A stretch of 41,482 nt of DNA from a virus. Numbering within the stretch: the first letter of the stretch is position 1; each line of letters begins with the position of its first letter. Positions 13,384-21,369 of this stretch are shown here, one piece after another. The notes below the pieces were generated by a model, which worked only from the letters and a program-made list of their open reading frames with translations, was not told the DNA's origin and ran no database searches. Location: IMG/VR virus record IMGVR_UViG_3300043410_000938, positions 1-41,482 of that record; one strand, written 5' to 3'. Both the position numbers and the translations under genes were made by a program.

Positions 13384-14676
13384 TTAGAGCTTATATTTCA
13401 TTTTTTGCTGTAAAACCATGTCATCGAATTTTTTAGTTAAATTATCGTCAATGCTTGACGTTACATCATTTCTATCCATAAAGTAAACAGTTATTTTTCG
13501 TGATGTAAATTTGATAGAAACATAGGCTTTTATGATGCTATCAATACGCCCAACAACACGCCCAAACGTTGTTTGTGTGCAAGTATAAGTTTCTCCATTT
13601 TCAGCCGCCCAGCATTTATAAGCCCAATAAAGCGTTGTTGCCGATACTGTTTCAACTGGAAACATCGTTTTTCCTTCAAGCCAATCGCGCATAAAAGCCT
13701 GTTCGCTTGGTAGGTTAGCGTCTAATACCTTTTGCTTTGCATCGTTAAGTAGCGGCTTTGTATGCTCGTTAAAATCACCATAATTATAACTAAGCAAATA
13801 ACCATATAAATCAGACACGATAATATCTTTTTTAAGTTGCGTAAAATGCTCGTGCGTCATGTGATCTTTTAATGTGCTTTCTGTAAAATGAAATCTGCGA
13901 TCTCGTTCGCTTGCATCAATTGGCACATCTTCATTGGATAAAAAAACAAAATTGGCAAAATTAGGCTCAACACGTTCAGGCATTGATTTTTGATTGATAT
14001 AAACAAAAGGTTCTGTGATTAGTTGCTTTAACTTTCCTTTGATGTGTCTGCGTTCTCGTCTTGATACAACCTCGTTTGCCACAAGAAATAATTTACAAGA
14101 TGCCCATGCGTTAAACTGAGATTCAATTTGTGACTGACCTATTTCATCGCCATATTGACCAAAAATTTCTTTAATAGCATTAACCAGAATATTTTTACCC
14201 GTGCCTTCATCACCATAAATAACGAGTGATGTACGCATTTTAGAACCTATATTTTGCAGCATATAAGCAAACCATGACGTTATCCATTTGACCGATGCAG
14301 TGTCATTATTGCAAATATCTAAAAGGTGCATATGCCATGCTTTCCATCCGTTACCGTATGTCGGAATCATTTTTATACCTGTAAACATATTTATCTGATT
14401 ATGCTTTACACCTTTTGGCGAAAAAACAAGATCAGTTGCGGGTATTATTTGCCGTGTTGGGTTTGATTGCCATATTTTATAAGACATGGGGAACGACATT
14501 TTAATATGCTCGACTTTCATCATTGCGCCTGTTGATATATCCCAAACGCAATTTGTACCGTGCAACATAATATAATTATTTAACAGGTAATCTGGTGAAT
14601 CTATAAGCCTATTATCAACTTCAATAATCTCATCTTTAAATTCTTGCTCTAAATCTAATTTATTTTTTTTAGGCAT
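13384..14676 (-). CDS. SF3-type replicative helicase (DUF5906-like)
   Basis: An AAA+ helicase of about 430 aa with the D5/primase-associated pattern (numbering from an ATG at 14691): Walker A GDEGTGKN (160-167), Walker B-like LFLVANE (201-207), sensor FVFLSNE (248-254), and RDRRF (263-267) as probable arginine finger. A C-terminal winged-helix-like region includes YWAYKCWAAENGE. It unwinds DNA at the origin, which lies right after the gene. No primase catalytic domain is visible. I prefer the start MPKKNKLDL at 14676, which has GAG seven bases upstream; 14691 is possible. Confidence 0.8.
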   Translation of the reverse strand: MPKKNKLDLEQEFKDEIIEVDNRLIDSPDYLLNNYIMLHGTNCVWDISTGAMMKVEHIKMSFPMSYKIWQSNPTRQIIPATDLVFSPKGVKHNQINMFTGIKMIPTYGNGWKAWHMHLLDICNNDTASVKWITSWFAYMLQNIGSKMRTSLVIYGDEGTGKNILVNAIKEIFGQYGDEIGQSQIESQFNAWASCKLFLVANEVVSRRERRHIKGKLKQLITEPFVYINQKSMPERVEPNFANFVFLSNEDVPIDASERDRRFHFTESTLKDHMTHEHFTQLKKDIIVSDLYGYLLSYNYGDFNEHTKPLLNDAKQKVLDANLPSEQAFMRDWLEGKTMFPVETVSATTLYWAYKCWAAENGETYTCTQTTFGRVVGRIDSIIKAYVSIKFTSRKITVYFMDRNDVTSSIDDNLTKKFDDMVLQQKMKYKL

Positions 14677-15037
14677 CGTAACGCTCGTCATAATTGAATA
14701 TCTCCACTGGATAACCGCATAATTCTATCTCACCTTTTATTTTAAATCTTACTTGCAATGCGCCTGCTCGTAGCGCGTAAAGTGCAATTCTCTTTCGATA
14801 CGTCAAATCAGAATCACCAAGCACATTTGCAAAAATAATGTGCCGTTTCATAATGCCCCAATCATATTCTGCTGGATTATCACCAGCGGGCAAAATAACG
14901 CTGTCATCGCTTATATCATCTTTAGCATCCCATGATTTACTCCCAACGTATAAATGGCACGTTTTCATTCCGTCTATAGTTGGTTTTCCATGAAATTTCT
15001 GTGAATAAGCAAGTTTTTTTAAACGTGATATTGTCAT
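14669..15037 (-). CDS. Hypothetical protein in the replication operon
   Basis: A 122-aa protein starting MTISRLKKLAYSQKFHGK. It has a mixed fold with KRIALYALRAGALQVRFK near the C-terminus. I do not recognise a family. The start at 15037 is set by AAAGGAG eight bases upstream. It overlaps the VRR-NUC gene by ATGA and the helicase start by 8 bp, so it is translated as part of the replication block and may be an accessory factor. Confidence 0.6.
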   Translation of the reverse strand: MTISRLKKLAYSQKFHGKPTIDGMKTCHLYVGSKSWDAKDDISDDSVILPAGDNPAEYDWGIMKRHIIFANVLGDSDLTYRKRIALYALRAGALQVRFKIKGEIELCGYPVEIFNYDERYDA

Positions 15038-15372
15038 TTTAAAAGCTCCTTTGCTTCTTCTACACTTCGACAAATTCCCGCAATTCCACCTCGTCTGGCT
15101 ACCATATCACACCACGCCTGTTGCGGTTCAGATATTTTTCCTTTTGGTGTTTTTACTTCAAGACTAACAAAAACGGCAATATTTTGACCTACCATTTCTG
15201 GCGTAATAGTGACCGATTTAAAGCCGATAAGGTCAGCACTACCATTACATAAGCCAAACGTCACTAAACGCCCTGTGGCATCTTTAATTTTGCCAACATT
15301 GTTTCTAAATAGCCTTATGTTAGGTGATGCAACTGCAAGTCTTATCTCTTGTTGTATTTGTTGTTCGTTCAT
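15034..15372 (-). CDS. VRR-NUC family nuclease
   Basis: A 112-aa PD-(D/E)XK enzyme of the VRR-NUC type: LFRNNVG near the N-terminus, FGLCNGSADLIG with the catalytic Asp, then FVSLEVKTPKGKISEPQQ giving the E-x-K pair, and CDMVARRGGIAGICRS. Such stand-alone nucleases are common in phage replication operons and may cut branched DNA. The ATG at 15372 lies four bases after the previous stop; a TTG at 15399 would overlap and has no ribosome site. Confidence 0.82.
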   Translation of the reverse strand: MNEQQIQQEIRLAVASPNIRLFRNNVGKIKDATGRLVTFGLCNGSADLIGFKSVTITPEMVGQNIAVFVSLEVKTPKGKISEPQQAWCDMVARRGGIAGICRSVEEAKELLK

Positions 15373-15376
15373 GCCA

Positions 15377-15586
15377 TTACCGTTTTTCAGTATGTTCAAA
15401 AACTAACTGCAATAATTGATTAGCGATTTCTTCGGCTGTTTTTACATTATCAATCGTAATTTGGTGAGTATGTTTAGTATCGCCAAATACATCAGTAATT
15501 ATAGTAAGAAAAGGAACTCCATATATCAATTCTCCTGATATAGAAGAATCAGAATAAATACGGGTTGATTCATCTGGTTTACTCAT
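15377..15586 (-). CDS. Hypothetical protein, 69 aa
   Basis: Starts MSKPDESTRIYSDSSISGEL; the C-terminal half (NVKTAEEIANQLLQLVFEHT) is a likely amphipathic helix. The family is not recognised. The ATG overlaps the SF2 helicase stop by ATGA and the stop is four bases before the VRR-NUC start, so it is a coupled member of the replication operon. Confidence 0.55.
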   Translation of the reverse strand: MSKPDESTRIYSDSSISGELIYGVPFLTIITDVFGDTKHTHQITIDNVKTAEEIANQLLQLVFEHTEKR

Positions 15587-16992
15587 GCCATCACCCCACG
15601 TTTTTTATTCTGCCAAGCATTGCGCTGCTCAATAATTCGCTTTGCCCACTGCACGGGGTATTGATAACCTCGTGACCGCCCAAGATCAACAAGTTGCTCT
15701 AATGTTCTCGCTTGCACTAGTTCCATTCGTTTTTGTGCTTTGATTATTTCTTTTGGTACGATCTCAACAAGCTGTGCATCGGTATCAACTTCAATAATTG
15801 CGCGTTTTTCTGTTTGTTTGCCGCATTCAGGGCAAGCATCGGGAAATTCTTGTTTACTGTAAGCACAAAAACATTTAACGCAAATATGAACAGATAACGC
15901 TTTATCTTCAGCATTTTTTCTTGATTTCTTTTTTCTGCCATCAAGTGACCATTCTCGCTCGTCAGTCACAAAACCATGTGAATGAGTTAAACCGGCATGA
16001 TCTAATATAACTACATCGTTTTTCCCTGTAGCTGTTCGCATCCCACGCCCGACTGCTTGCAAATAAATTGTCACGGATTGCGTTGGACGAGCCAAAATAA
16101 CACATGATGTAGCGGGGTGATCAAACCCTTCAATCATAATTCCCATATTAGATAAAACGCTAAATTTACCTGCTTTAAAATCATCAATAATTTTATCGCG
16201 CAAATACGCGGGTGTTTTAGCGTCTAAATGCTTTGCAGTTATACCGTTAGCATTAAATTCATCAACAATATGCTCACTATGCGCCACGCTTGAAGCAAAA
16301 CAAATTGTTGATCGTCCTTGCGCGTGTTGTTTCCAGTGCTTCACAATATCGCCCGTAATGCTTGATTTATCCATTTCCGCTGCAACCTGTGTTGCATCAT
16401 AATCACCGCGAACAACTTTAAAATTTCCTAAATTTGGAACAAAAGGCGCAAAAACTCGTGGTTGAACTAAAAAACCTAAATCAATCAAATCTTGCATTGG
16501 AACAACTTGCGTCATGTGTTGATATATTTCACCAAGTCCACGCCCGTCCGTTCTAATTGGAGTTGCTGTAAGTCCAATAATTACCGAATCTTTATAATGA
16601 GATACTAAATCTAAAAATGATTTAGACACGCTCAAATGCGCTTCATCAAAAAAAATTAAATCCGCTTGTGGTTTGTGGCGTTGGCGCAATGTTTGAACAC
16701 TGGCAATCTGCACTAATTCATGGGGTTTATAACGGGGATGATCTGCCATAATAATTCCGTGGTCAATATCCATTGAATCGAGTTTTACTGACGATTGCCC
16801 AATAATTTCTTTTCTATGCGCGACAAATAGCACACGCTTACCTTTATTTACTGCTGATTCAATAATACGCGCGGCTATATGCGTTTTTCCTGCTCCTGTT
16901 GACGCTTGCACAAGAACACGTTTATTGCCTTGTGAAATCGCGTTTCTAACGCCTTGTATGGCGTTTATTTGGTAATCTCTATCTTTTATCAT
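15583..16992 (-). CDS. SF2 DEAH-box helicase
   Basis: A 469-aa DNA helicase with motif I QASTGAGKT (29-37), motif Ia FVAHRKEI, motif II DEAH (116-119), motif III LTATP (141-145) and motif VI QAVGRGMRT in the second RecA domain. A Cys4 zinc ribbon (CVKCFCAYS and CPECG) follows near 375-395. The plan matches phage recombination/replication helicases of the UvsW/RadD kind. It is the second gene of the leftward unit and overlaps the Cro-like gene by ATGA. Confidence 0.88.
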   Translation of the reverse strand: MIKDRDYQINAIQGVRNAISQGNKRVLVQASTGAGKTHIAARIIESAVNKGKRVLFVAHRKEIIGQSSVKLDSMDIDHGIIMADHPRYKPHELVQIASVQTLRQRHKPQADLIFFDEAHLSVSKSFLDLVSHYKDSVIIGLTATPIRTDGRGLGEIYQHMTQVVPMQDLIDLGFLVQPRVFAPFVPNLGNFKVVRGDYDATQVAAEMDKSSITGDIVKHWKQHAQGRSTICFASSVAHSEHIVDEFNANGITAKHLDAKTPAYLRDKIIDDFKAGKFSVLSNMGIMIEGFDHPATSCVILARPTQSVTIYLQAVGRGMRTATGKNDVVILDHAGLTHSHGFVTDEREWSLDGRKKKSRKNAEDKALSVHICVKCFCAYSKQEFPDACPECGKQTEKRAIIEVDTDAQLVEIVPKEIIKAQKRMELVQARTLEQLVDLGRSRGYQYPVQWAKRIIEQRNAWQNKKRGVMA

Positions 16993-17180
16993 GTAAAAAT
17001 ATCCGGTCTAATTTCTGCTCGATTAATGTCACGGTTTGTTGCTTTTTCGATTTCAATCGCCCATTTGGTAGGAATATATCCTTTATCCTTCCAAATATTG
17101 ACGTTTTGTTTTGACGTTCCGATTGCTTCCGCAAGTTTTTGCTTGCTACCAAAATAATTCACAATTTTTTCTAATTCCAT
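16989..17180 (-). CDS. Cro/YdaS-like transcription regulator
   Basis: A 63-aa helix-turn-helix protein: YFGSKQKLAEAIGTSKQNVN (9-28), then WKDKGYIPTKWAIEIEKATN, the usual pattern of YdaS/Cro-type proteins. It is the first gene of the leftward unit and stands beside the divergent promoters, so it probably binds there and tunes early and leftward transcription. No partner repressor is found in the genome. Confidence 0.75.
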   Translation of the reverse strand: MELEKIVNYFGSKQKLAEAIGTSKQNVNIWKDKGYIPTKWAIEIEKATNRDINRAEIRPDIFT

Positions 17181-17207
17181 GTTGCCCTCGTTTGTTTTGG
17201 TGGTTGT

Positions 17208-17236
17208 ATAATAAAACTTTTCTTTACTTTTGTAAA
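17208..17236 (-). promoter_or_regulatory. Leftward promoter of the replication/late unit
   Basis: Read leftward: -35 TTTACA (17236-17231), 17-base spacer, -10 TATTAT (17213-17208). It lies 28 bases before the Cro-like ATG. Its -35 box forms a TTTAC-N4-GTAAA dyad (17223-17236) with the -35 box of the opposing promoter, a likely shared operator. Confidence 0.6.
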
Positions 17237-17251
17237 ACTATATTTTATAAT
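17223..17251 (+). promoter_or_regulatory. Rightward early promoter
   Basis: -35 TTTACT, 17-base spacer, -10 TATAAT (17246-17251). It drives the annealase-exonuclease-SSB block, whose first ATG is at 17295 with AAGGTGA upstream. It is back to back with the leftward promoter. Confidence 0.62.
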
Positions 17252-17256
17252 TTACC

Positions 17257-17275
17257 ACGAATCGTAGTGATTCGT
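17257..17275. promoter_or_regulatory. Operator-like inverted repeat at the early start site
   Basis: ACGAATC-GTAGT-GATTCGT is a perfect 7-bp dyad with a 5-base centre. It begins six bases after the -10 box and so covers the expected start point. This is a good candidate site for the Cro-like protein. Confidence 0.5.
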
Positions 17276-17294
17276 TAACTAAAAAGGTGAAAAT

Positions 17295-17945
17295 ATGCAA
17301 TTAGCAACATTAGATGATATAAAAAATGGGGTTGTCATCAACCCAAACGTTAAAAAATTTGATGATCTTATGAATCAGAAACCTATTGAGGAATGGGTAA
17401 AAAAACACCCATATATTGCTGGTTATCGGTATTTACCAATTGATAAAGTCGAAACATTAATGAAAGCGATTTTTCCGCAGTGGAAAATTGAAATTACTGG
17501 GCAGGGTACAGCTTTTAATGGTGTTTGGGTTACAGTTCGCGTTCATTACTTGCACCCAGTGACAAATGAATGGAATTATCATGATGGCATCGGTGCTGCA
17601 CAACTACAAACTAAAAAAGGTTGTAGCGCGGCTGATCTTGGGGCGATTAATAACGGAGCATTATCAATGGCGTTTCCATTAGCTAAGACGGTTGCAATTA
17701 AAGATGCTTGCGATCATTTTGGTGAGTTATTTGGTGCAAACTTAAATAGACGTGATGTTTTAAGCGTTGATGAAATCAAAGATGAAGTAAGATTCATTGC
17801 TCAAGATTGGAATTACGCAATTGAGCAATTAACACTAAAAACAGAATTACTTAGTGAAAAAGAATTAGCTTATGCACATCGTATTGTTAATAATCGAGAG
17901 AAAACCAGCTACAAAAAATTAATTTTATTTTTGGAGAGCAAATAA
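17295..17945 (+). CDS. Single-strand annealing protein, Rad52-superfamily-like
   Basis: A 216-aa recombinase. The region YRYLPIDKVETLMKAIFPQW through YHDGIGAAQLQTKKGCSAAD (about 45-118) and ALSMAFPLAKTVAIKDACDHFGELFG (split here; 120-150) resembles Rad52/Sak-type phage annealases, with the basic/aromatic surface strand and the helix before the GE/GA motif. It anneals complementary ends produced by the exonuclease encoded next. First gene of the rightward unit, with AAGGTGA seven bases before the ATG. The exact annealase subfamily is not certain. Confidence 0.62.
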   Translation: MQLATLDDIKNGVVINPNVKKFDDLMNQKPIEEWVKKHPYIAGYRYLPIDKVETLMKAIFPQWKIEITGQGTAFNGVWVTVRVHYLHPVTNEWNYHDGIGAAQLQTKKGCSAADLGAINNGALSMAFPLAKTVAIKDACDHFGELFGANLNRRDVLSVDEIKDEVRFIAQDWNYAIEQLTLKTELLSEKELAYAHRIVNNREKTSYKKLILFLESK

Positions 17946-18622
17946 TGAGAGCAGGAACGTTTAGCAGTAGCAATATTTATAAATTAATGACAAATGGAAA
18001 GGCTGCTGATTCACTTGGTAAGCCAGCGTTAACATATATTGAAGAAACACGGTATGAAATGCGCTTGGGTAGATCATTAAGCACCGACCAATCATCACGC
18101 CCTGCTTTATGGGGTACGTTTGTCGAGTCTTATGTAAACGATCATCATATCGGCTTAGAGTACGAATTAGCGTCAACTGAGCGTATAGTTCATCCTAAAT
18201 TTACCCGCTGGACTGGTGCGCCCGATTTAATCAGCTCTGATTGTGTTGGAGATATTAAATGCCCACAATTAAAAAATTTTTGTGAACTTGAAAAATCATT
18301 TAAAAATGATTCATTGAAAGATGACTTCCCAGAATATTATTGGCAACTTGTAAGCAACGCTATTTTAACGGGTGTAGATTATGCGGAATTAATTGTATTT
18401 TGCCCATATAAAGAAGAGTTAGACGCAATCAGATCAGCGGCATTAGATCAAGACGACAGACGATTTCATTTTATTGCTAATGCAAAAGATGAAGAATTAC
18501 CGTATTTGATAAAGGGAGGATATTATAAAAACGTCATTCGCTATAAATGGCTTGTGACACAAGAGGAACGATACGAGCTAGAAAAGCGCGTTGATTTAGC
18601 AATTTTTTTATTAGGAGTTTAG
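17945..18622 (+). CDS. YqaJ/lambda-type exonuclease
   Basis: A 225-aa PD-(D/E)XK exonuclease that resects double-strand ends for the annealase. Visible motifs: RAGTFSSSNIYKLMT at the N-terminus, ALWGTFVESYV, WTGAPDLISSD followed by GDIKCP (the catalytic D and D-x-K pair) and YWQLVSNAILTGVDYAELIVF (in two parts), the Gln-containing motif of the YqaJ family. It directly abuts the annealase, the classic two-gene recombination pair. Confidence 0.85.
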   Translation: MRAGTFSSSNIYKLMTNGKAADSLGKPALTYIEETRYEMRLGRSLSTDQSSRPALWGTFVESYVNDHHIGLEYELASTERIVHPKFTRWTGAPDLISSDCVGDIKCPQLKNFCELEKSFKNDSLKDDFPEYYWQLVSNAILTGVDYAELIVFCPYKEELDAIRSAALDQDDRRFHFIANAKDEELPYLIKGGYYKNVIRYKWLVTQEERYELEKRVDLAIFLLGV

Positions 18623-18625
18623 ATT

Positions 18626-19075
18626 ATGAGTAACGTTATTAGTTTTACAGGTACAGTAGGACGTGATGCAGAAGTAAGAAATACAGCAAGCGGGCAAACG
18701 GTTTTAAATGTGGCGGTAGCCAATAACATCGGTTTTGGCGACAAGCAGCAAACTATCTGGTTTCGCGTTGCATTATGGGGAAAACGTGCTGAAGGAAGTT
18801 TAAAAGATTACCTAAAAAAAGGGCAGCAGGTGTTTATATCGGGCGAAATGACTCAAAGCGAATTTGTGGGAACGGATGGCGTTAAAAAAACCACGTTGGA
18901 GGTAAATGCAAATATTATTGACTTGGTCGGTAAACGCGACACAAATGCGCAACCAGTACAAGCGTCCCAAGCACAACCAGTCTATCAAACACCAGCTCAG
19001 GCTTATGAGGAAATAGCACAAAATAAAGCCGCTAGATATGCACAACAATTACAGGATCATGATATTCCTTTTTAA
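18626..19075 (+). CDS. ssb: Single-stranded DNA-binding protein
   Basis: A 149-aa OB-fold SSB: SNVISFTGTVGRDAEVRNTA, WFRVALWGKRAEGSLKDYLK and GQQVFISGEM are canonical. A Gln/Pro-rich linker leads to the acidic end DHDIPF, the usual partner-binding tip. It coats single strands during replication and recombination. It is the third gene of the recombination block, 3 bp after the exonuclease. Confidence 0.93.
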   Translation: MSNVISFTGTVGRDAEVRNTASGQTVLNVAVANNIGFGDKQQTIWFRVALWGKRAEGSLKDYLKKGQQVFISGEMTQSEFVGTDGVKKTTLEVNANIIDLVGKRDTNAQPVQASQAQPVYQTPAQAYEEIAQNKAARYAQQLQDHDIPF

Positions 19076-19093
19076 ATATTTTTAATTTAATGC

Positions 19094-19127
19094 TTGCATA
19101 TAGTAAATTTTTGTTTTACTATATGCA
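19094..19127 (+). promoter_or_regulatory. Second early promoter within a 13-bp inverted repeat
   Basis: TTGCAT (19094-19099), 17-base spacer, TACTAT (19117-19122) form a promoter. It coincides with a perfect inverted repeat, arms TGCATATAGTAAA and TTTACTATATGCA with a 7-base centre (19095-19127). The arms thus contain the -35 and -10 boxes. A protein bound to this dyad would block the promoter; alternatively it is an RNA hairpin after ssb. Confidence 0.55.
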
Positions 19128-19172
19128 CACGTTAACAAAAACGTGAAAACAAAATAAAAACAGGTGAGTAAC

Positions 19173-19328
19173 ATGACAATGACAACAATAGTAATTAATG
19201 ATGACACCATAGCACCGATTTATATACAAGTTAATATTGGTGATTATGTTGAAACTGAAACACTTGATGAAAACGGAATGAAAGTTGAAGTAAATGGAAT
19301 TGTTACTGATATTTTGGGAGAAATTTAA
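19173..19328 (+). CDS. Small acidic hypothetical protein, 51 aa
   Basis: Starts MTMTTIVINDDTIAPIYIQV and ends VTDILGEI; acidic and beta-rich. A strong CAGGTGA lies seven bases before the ATG. Its TAA overlaps the next ATG (TAATG). The family is not recognised. It is the first gene after the second early promoter. Confidence 0.55.
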   Translation: MTMTTIVINDDTIAPIYIQVNIGDYVETETLDENGMKVEVNGIVTDILGEI

Positions 19329-19648
19329 TGGACATCAAAATTTACTTTTCAATCATAACCAACGATGGCGTAGACATTGGCGTTGACGCTGAAGCAACAT
19401 TATCAGGTAAATACATACCTGCTGATTTTCACCACGATATTGAAGATGATCGTGAGTGTTTAGTAAATGAAATCTCATTCACCGATGAAGAAGGCGAAGA
19501 ACTTTTAGGTTCAGACAAGTTGAAAGAAATCGTTTACGAACACGTTTACGATAAAGACCGAGATATTTACAAAAATGCAGAAAAAGGCATTGATGAAATT
19601 TACATATCTGATTTTAAATCGGATTTAGACTACGCAGAGTTAATTTAG
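19328..19648 (+). CDS. Acidic hypothetical protein, 106 aa
   Basis: Very rich in Asp and Glu (for example HHDIEDDRECLVNEISFTDE and EEGEELLGSDK). It might act as a DNA mimic, but nothing proves this. It is coupled to the preceding 51-aa gene and followed by an intrinsic terminator. No family is recognised. Confidence 0.55.
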   Translation: MDIKIYFSIITNDGVDIGVDAEATLSGKYIPADFHHDIEDDRECLVNEISFTDEEGEELLGSDKLKEIVYEHVYDKDRDIYKNAEKGIDEIYISDFKSDLDYAELI

Positions 19649-19669
19649 TTAGTTGTACTCTCCTACCTA

Positions 19670-19694
19670 GCCGCTAAGCCAAGTGGCATTTTTT
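19670..19694 (+). terminator. Intrinsic terminator in the early unit
   Basis: The stem GCCGCT/AGTGGC (6 bp, one G-U) with a 6-base loop is followed by six T. It ends the two-gene segment from the second early promoter or acts as an attenuator for the small genes downstream. Confidence 0.65.
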
Positions 19695-19716
19695 AGAAAA
19701 TTTAAAAAGGTGATTT

Positions 19717-19875
19717 ATGATAAAAACAATTTATGAATTTATCGTCATGCTAGACGATACCGGATTTGCTTATGCTATTTTTTTCTTGTGCTTTTTAGTT
19801 ATGGCTAACTTCTTCTTCAAAGCACAAGAAGAAGTGGTACGTTTGCGTAAAATATTAAAGCAGGTGGCGAGATGA
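19717..19875 (+). CDS. Small membrane protein, 52 aa
   Basis: One strong membrane segment (AYAIFFLCFLVMANFFF, about 18-34) followed by a basic, charged tail. AAAGGTG lies six bases before the ATG. It overlaps the next gene by ATGA. Function unknown; small inner-membrane early proteins often disturb host processes. Confidence 0.55.
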   Translation: MIKTIYEFIVMLDDTGFAYAIFFLCFLVMANFFFKAQEEVVRLRKILKQVAR

Positions 19876-20093
19876 CCATAATAAAAGGCGAAGATTCACA
19901 TTGGGAAAGAGTTGTGATGAATAAAATTTTATCTGATTCAAAACATGAATTAATTGCAATATTAGATAACGACAATAGAGAAGAACAAATAGCAAGAATT
20001 AACAGAATAATAAATGATTTTAGCGGGGAATTTAATTGCGCAATTGTGAATCTTGCTATTGAAAAACAAAAAAACAGAACATTTATAGCTTAG
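19872..20093 (+). CDS. Hypothetical protein, 73 aa
   Basis: A helical protein: SDSKHELIAILDNDNREEQI followed by ARINRIINDFSGEFNCAIVN. It is ATGA-coupled to the previous gene and followed eight bases later by the next. No family is recognised. Confidence 0.5.
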   Translation: MTIIKGEDSHWERVVMNKILSDSKHELIAILDNDNREEQIARINRIINDFSGEFNCAIVNLAIEKQKNRTFIA

Positions 20094-20101
20094 GGGGATT
20101 T

Positions 20102-20350
20102 ATGAGCGCAACACTAGCATTAACACTTAGTTTTTTAACTGTCGATACAAACATCGACAAGCGCGGACGCACAACAACGCATGAAGTGATTGCATACACT
20201 AGCGTTGCAATACCATACGACACCATGCAAGCGTGCAACAACGCAAAAGAAGAATATAACCTTGCTGTTGGCGCATATCAATTATTTAAACGCCCAACAC
20301 GCATTATTGGGGCAATTTGTAATGACAGTAAAACGGGAGTGGTCGAATGA
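20102..20350 (+). CDS. Hypothetical protein, 82 aa
   Basis: Starts MSATLALTLSFLTVDTN. The hydrophobic first 13 residues could be a membrane anchor or signal, but no cleavage site is clear. TAGGGGG lies a few bases before the ATG. It overlaps the next gene by ATGA. Family unknown. Confidence 0.5.
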   Translation: MSATLALTLSFLTVDTNIDKRGRTTTHEVIAYTSVAIPYDTMQACNNAKEEYNLAVGAYQLFKRPTRIIGAICNDSKTGVVE

Positions 20351-20544
20351 AATACGACATAGCATTGCTACTTGCTGCATTGGCGGTAGGTATTTTGATT
20401 GGAAGTGGCGTTCATGCTTTTACGCATCGCCATTATCAAGAAGTCATTAAAACAACCATTGGTGAATTTATTATTCATGATGGGAAAATTTACAGTGTTT
20501 ACGAAATGGAGCGAAATGTTCGTGGGGAAATGGTGACGCGATGA
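20347..20544 (+). CDS. Small membrane-anchored protein, 65 aa
   Basis: An N-terminal membrane segment (IALLLAALAVGILIGSGVHAF, about 5-25) is followed by a short soluble domain (TTIGEFIIHDGKIYSVYEME). It is ATGA-coupled on both sides. Function unknown. Confidence 0.52.
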   Translation: MKYDIALLLAALAVGILIGSGVHAFTHRHYQEVIKTTIGEFIIHDGKIYSVYEMERNVRGEMVTR

Positions 20545-20738
20545 ACCATAAACAACGAGTAATAAAAAACTATGAAAGAATAAATCGGTTGCTTCTCCAT
20601 GCGAATAATTTAATTCCGTTGCCTTTAGATAAATCTGAATCAGATGATTGGGATTTCATTAAATGGTGTAATAAATGCGCTATAGAGAGTTTAGAAATGG
20701 CAATCACACATATAGAACATATGGAAGATGAAAAATGA
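20541..20738 (+). CDS. Hypothetical protein, 65 aa
   Basis: A soluble helical protein (MNHKQRVIKNYERINRLLLH and WCNKCAIESLEMAITHIEHM). It is ATGA-coupled to its neighbours. No family is recognised. Confidence 0.5.
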   Translation: MNHKQRVIKNYERINRLLLHANNLIPLPLDKSESDDWDFIKWCNKCAIESLEMAITHIEHMEDEK

Positions 20739-20905
20739 ACATCACAGATTATTTGCAACAAGTAAACCAAAATGCCAGATTAAAAATTGAAATTGAACAC
20801 AATGCCAGATTACAAAGAGAAAATGAGCTTTTAAAAAAGTTTTCAAATACTCAATCTGAATACATAAAACAAATGCACAATTATTTTAAATTGGTGATGA
20901 AATGA
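20735..20905 (+). CDS. Small coiled-coil protein, 56 aa
   Basis: Contains a duplicated short motif, QNARLKIEIEHNARLQREN, within a predicted coiled coil. It overlaps both neighbours by ATGA. Function unknown. Confidence 0.5.
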   Translation: MNITDYLQQVNQNARLKIEIEHNARLQRENELLKKFSNTQSEYIKQMHNYFKLVMK

Positions 20906-21369
20906 TGGATTTAAAAAGACAATTAGAAACAACTGAAACGACTATCAAAGCGTTGCAAGATTACGCGGAAAGTTTACGCGGTATGATGGGAAAAAAAACA
21001 CCTAAAAAATGGTCGCCTGTTGGTGGTGAATTTTTTGTGTGTACTGATGGTAATGTTTATGAAGGACATACTGAAAAAGAAATGAGATTGTTTGGCTTAG
21101 AACGCCCAACAGAGCAACAAGCAGAACGCGCGGCAGTTGAGATGCGAAAATTTAATAGGCTATTGGCTTTGCGTGATGAGTTGTGTGGTGATGATGCGGT
21201 GGATTGGAATACTCGTGAAGCTAAATATTTTTTATGTCATAACGAAGAAAGTAAAACATGGGATATAAATACTAGCTTTTGTCAAAACAATAACACTGTT
21301 TATTTCACAACACTAGAATCCGCCCAGCTTGCCTGCGATATGTTGAACTCTGGGGAGGTGGAACTATGA
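20902..21369 (+). CDS. Conserved phage protein, paralogue 1
   Basis: A 155-aa protein with an N-terminal coiled coil (1-30), a WSPVGGEFFVCTDGNVYEG segment, and the conserved block ERPTEQQAERAAVEMRKFNR (about 86-105) leading to LLALRDELCGDD, ending CDMLNSGEVEL. It is a clear paralogue of the gene at 23195: the block from about 92 to 118 and the last ten residues are nearly the same. The family is common in phage early regions and has no known function. Confidence 0.65.
   Translation: MMDLKRQLETTETTIKALQDYAESLRGMMGKKTPKKWSPVGGEFFVCTDGNVYEGHTEKEMRLFGLERPTEQQAERAAVEMRKFNRLLALRDELCGDDAVDWNTREAKYFLCHNEESKTWDINTSFCQNNNTVYFTTLESAQLACDMLNSGEVEL

Noticed and set aside
13207-13413. Rightward frame of 68 codons
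   Set aside because: It covers the iteron region, is low-complexity, has no ribosome site and points against all neighbouring genes.
16989-17294. Temperate-phage immunity region
   Set aside because: There is only one Cro/YdaS-like gene. No CI-type repressor, integrase or attachment-site-like repeat was found.
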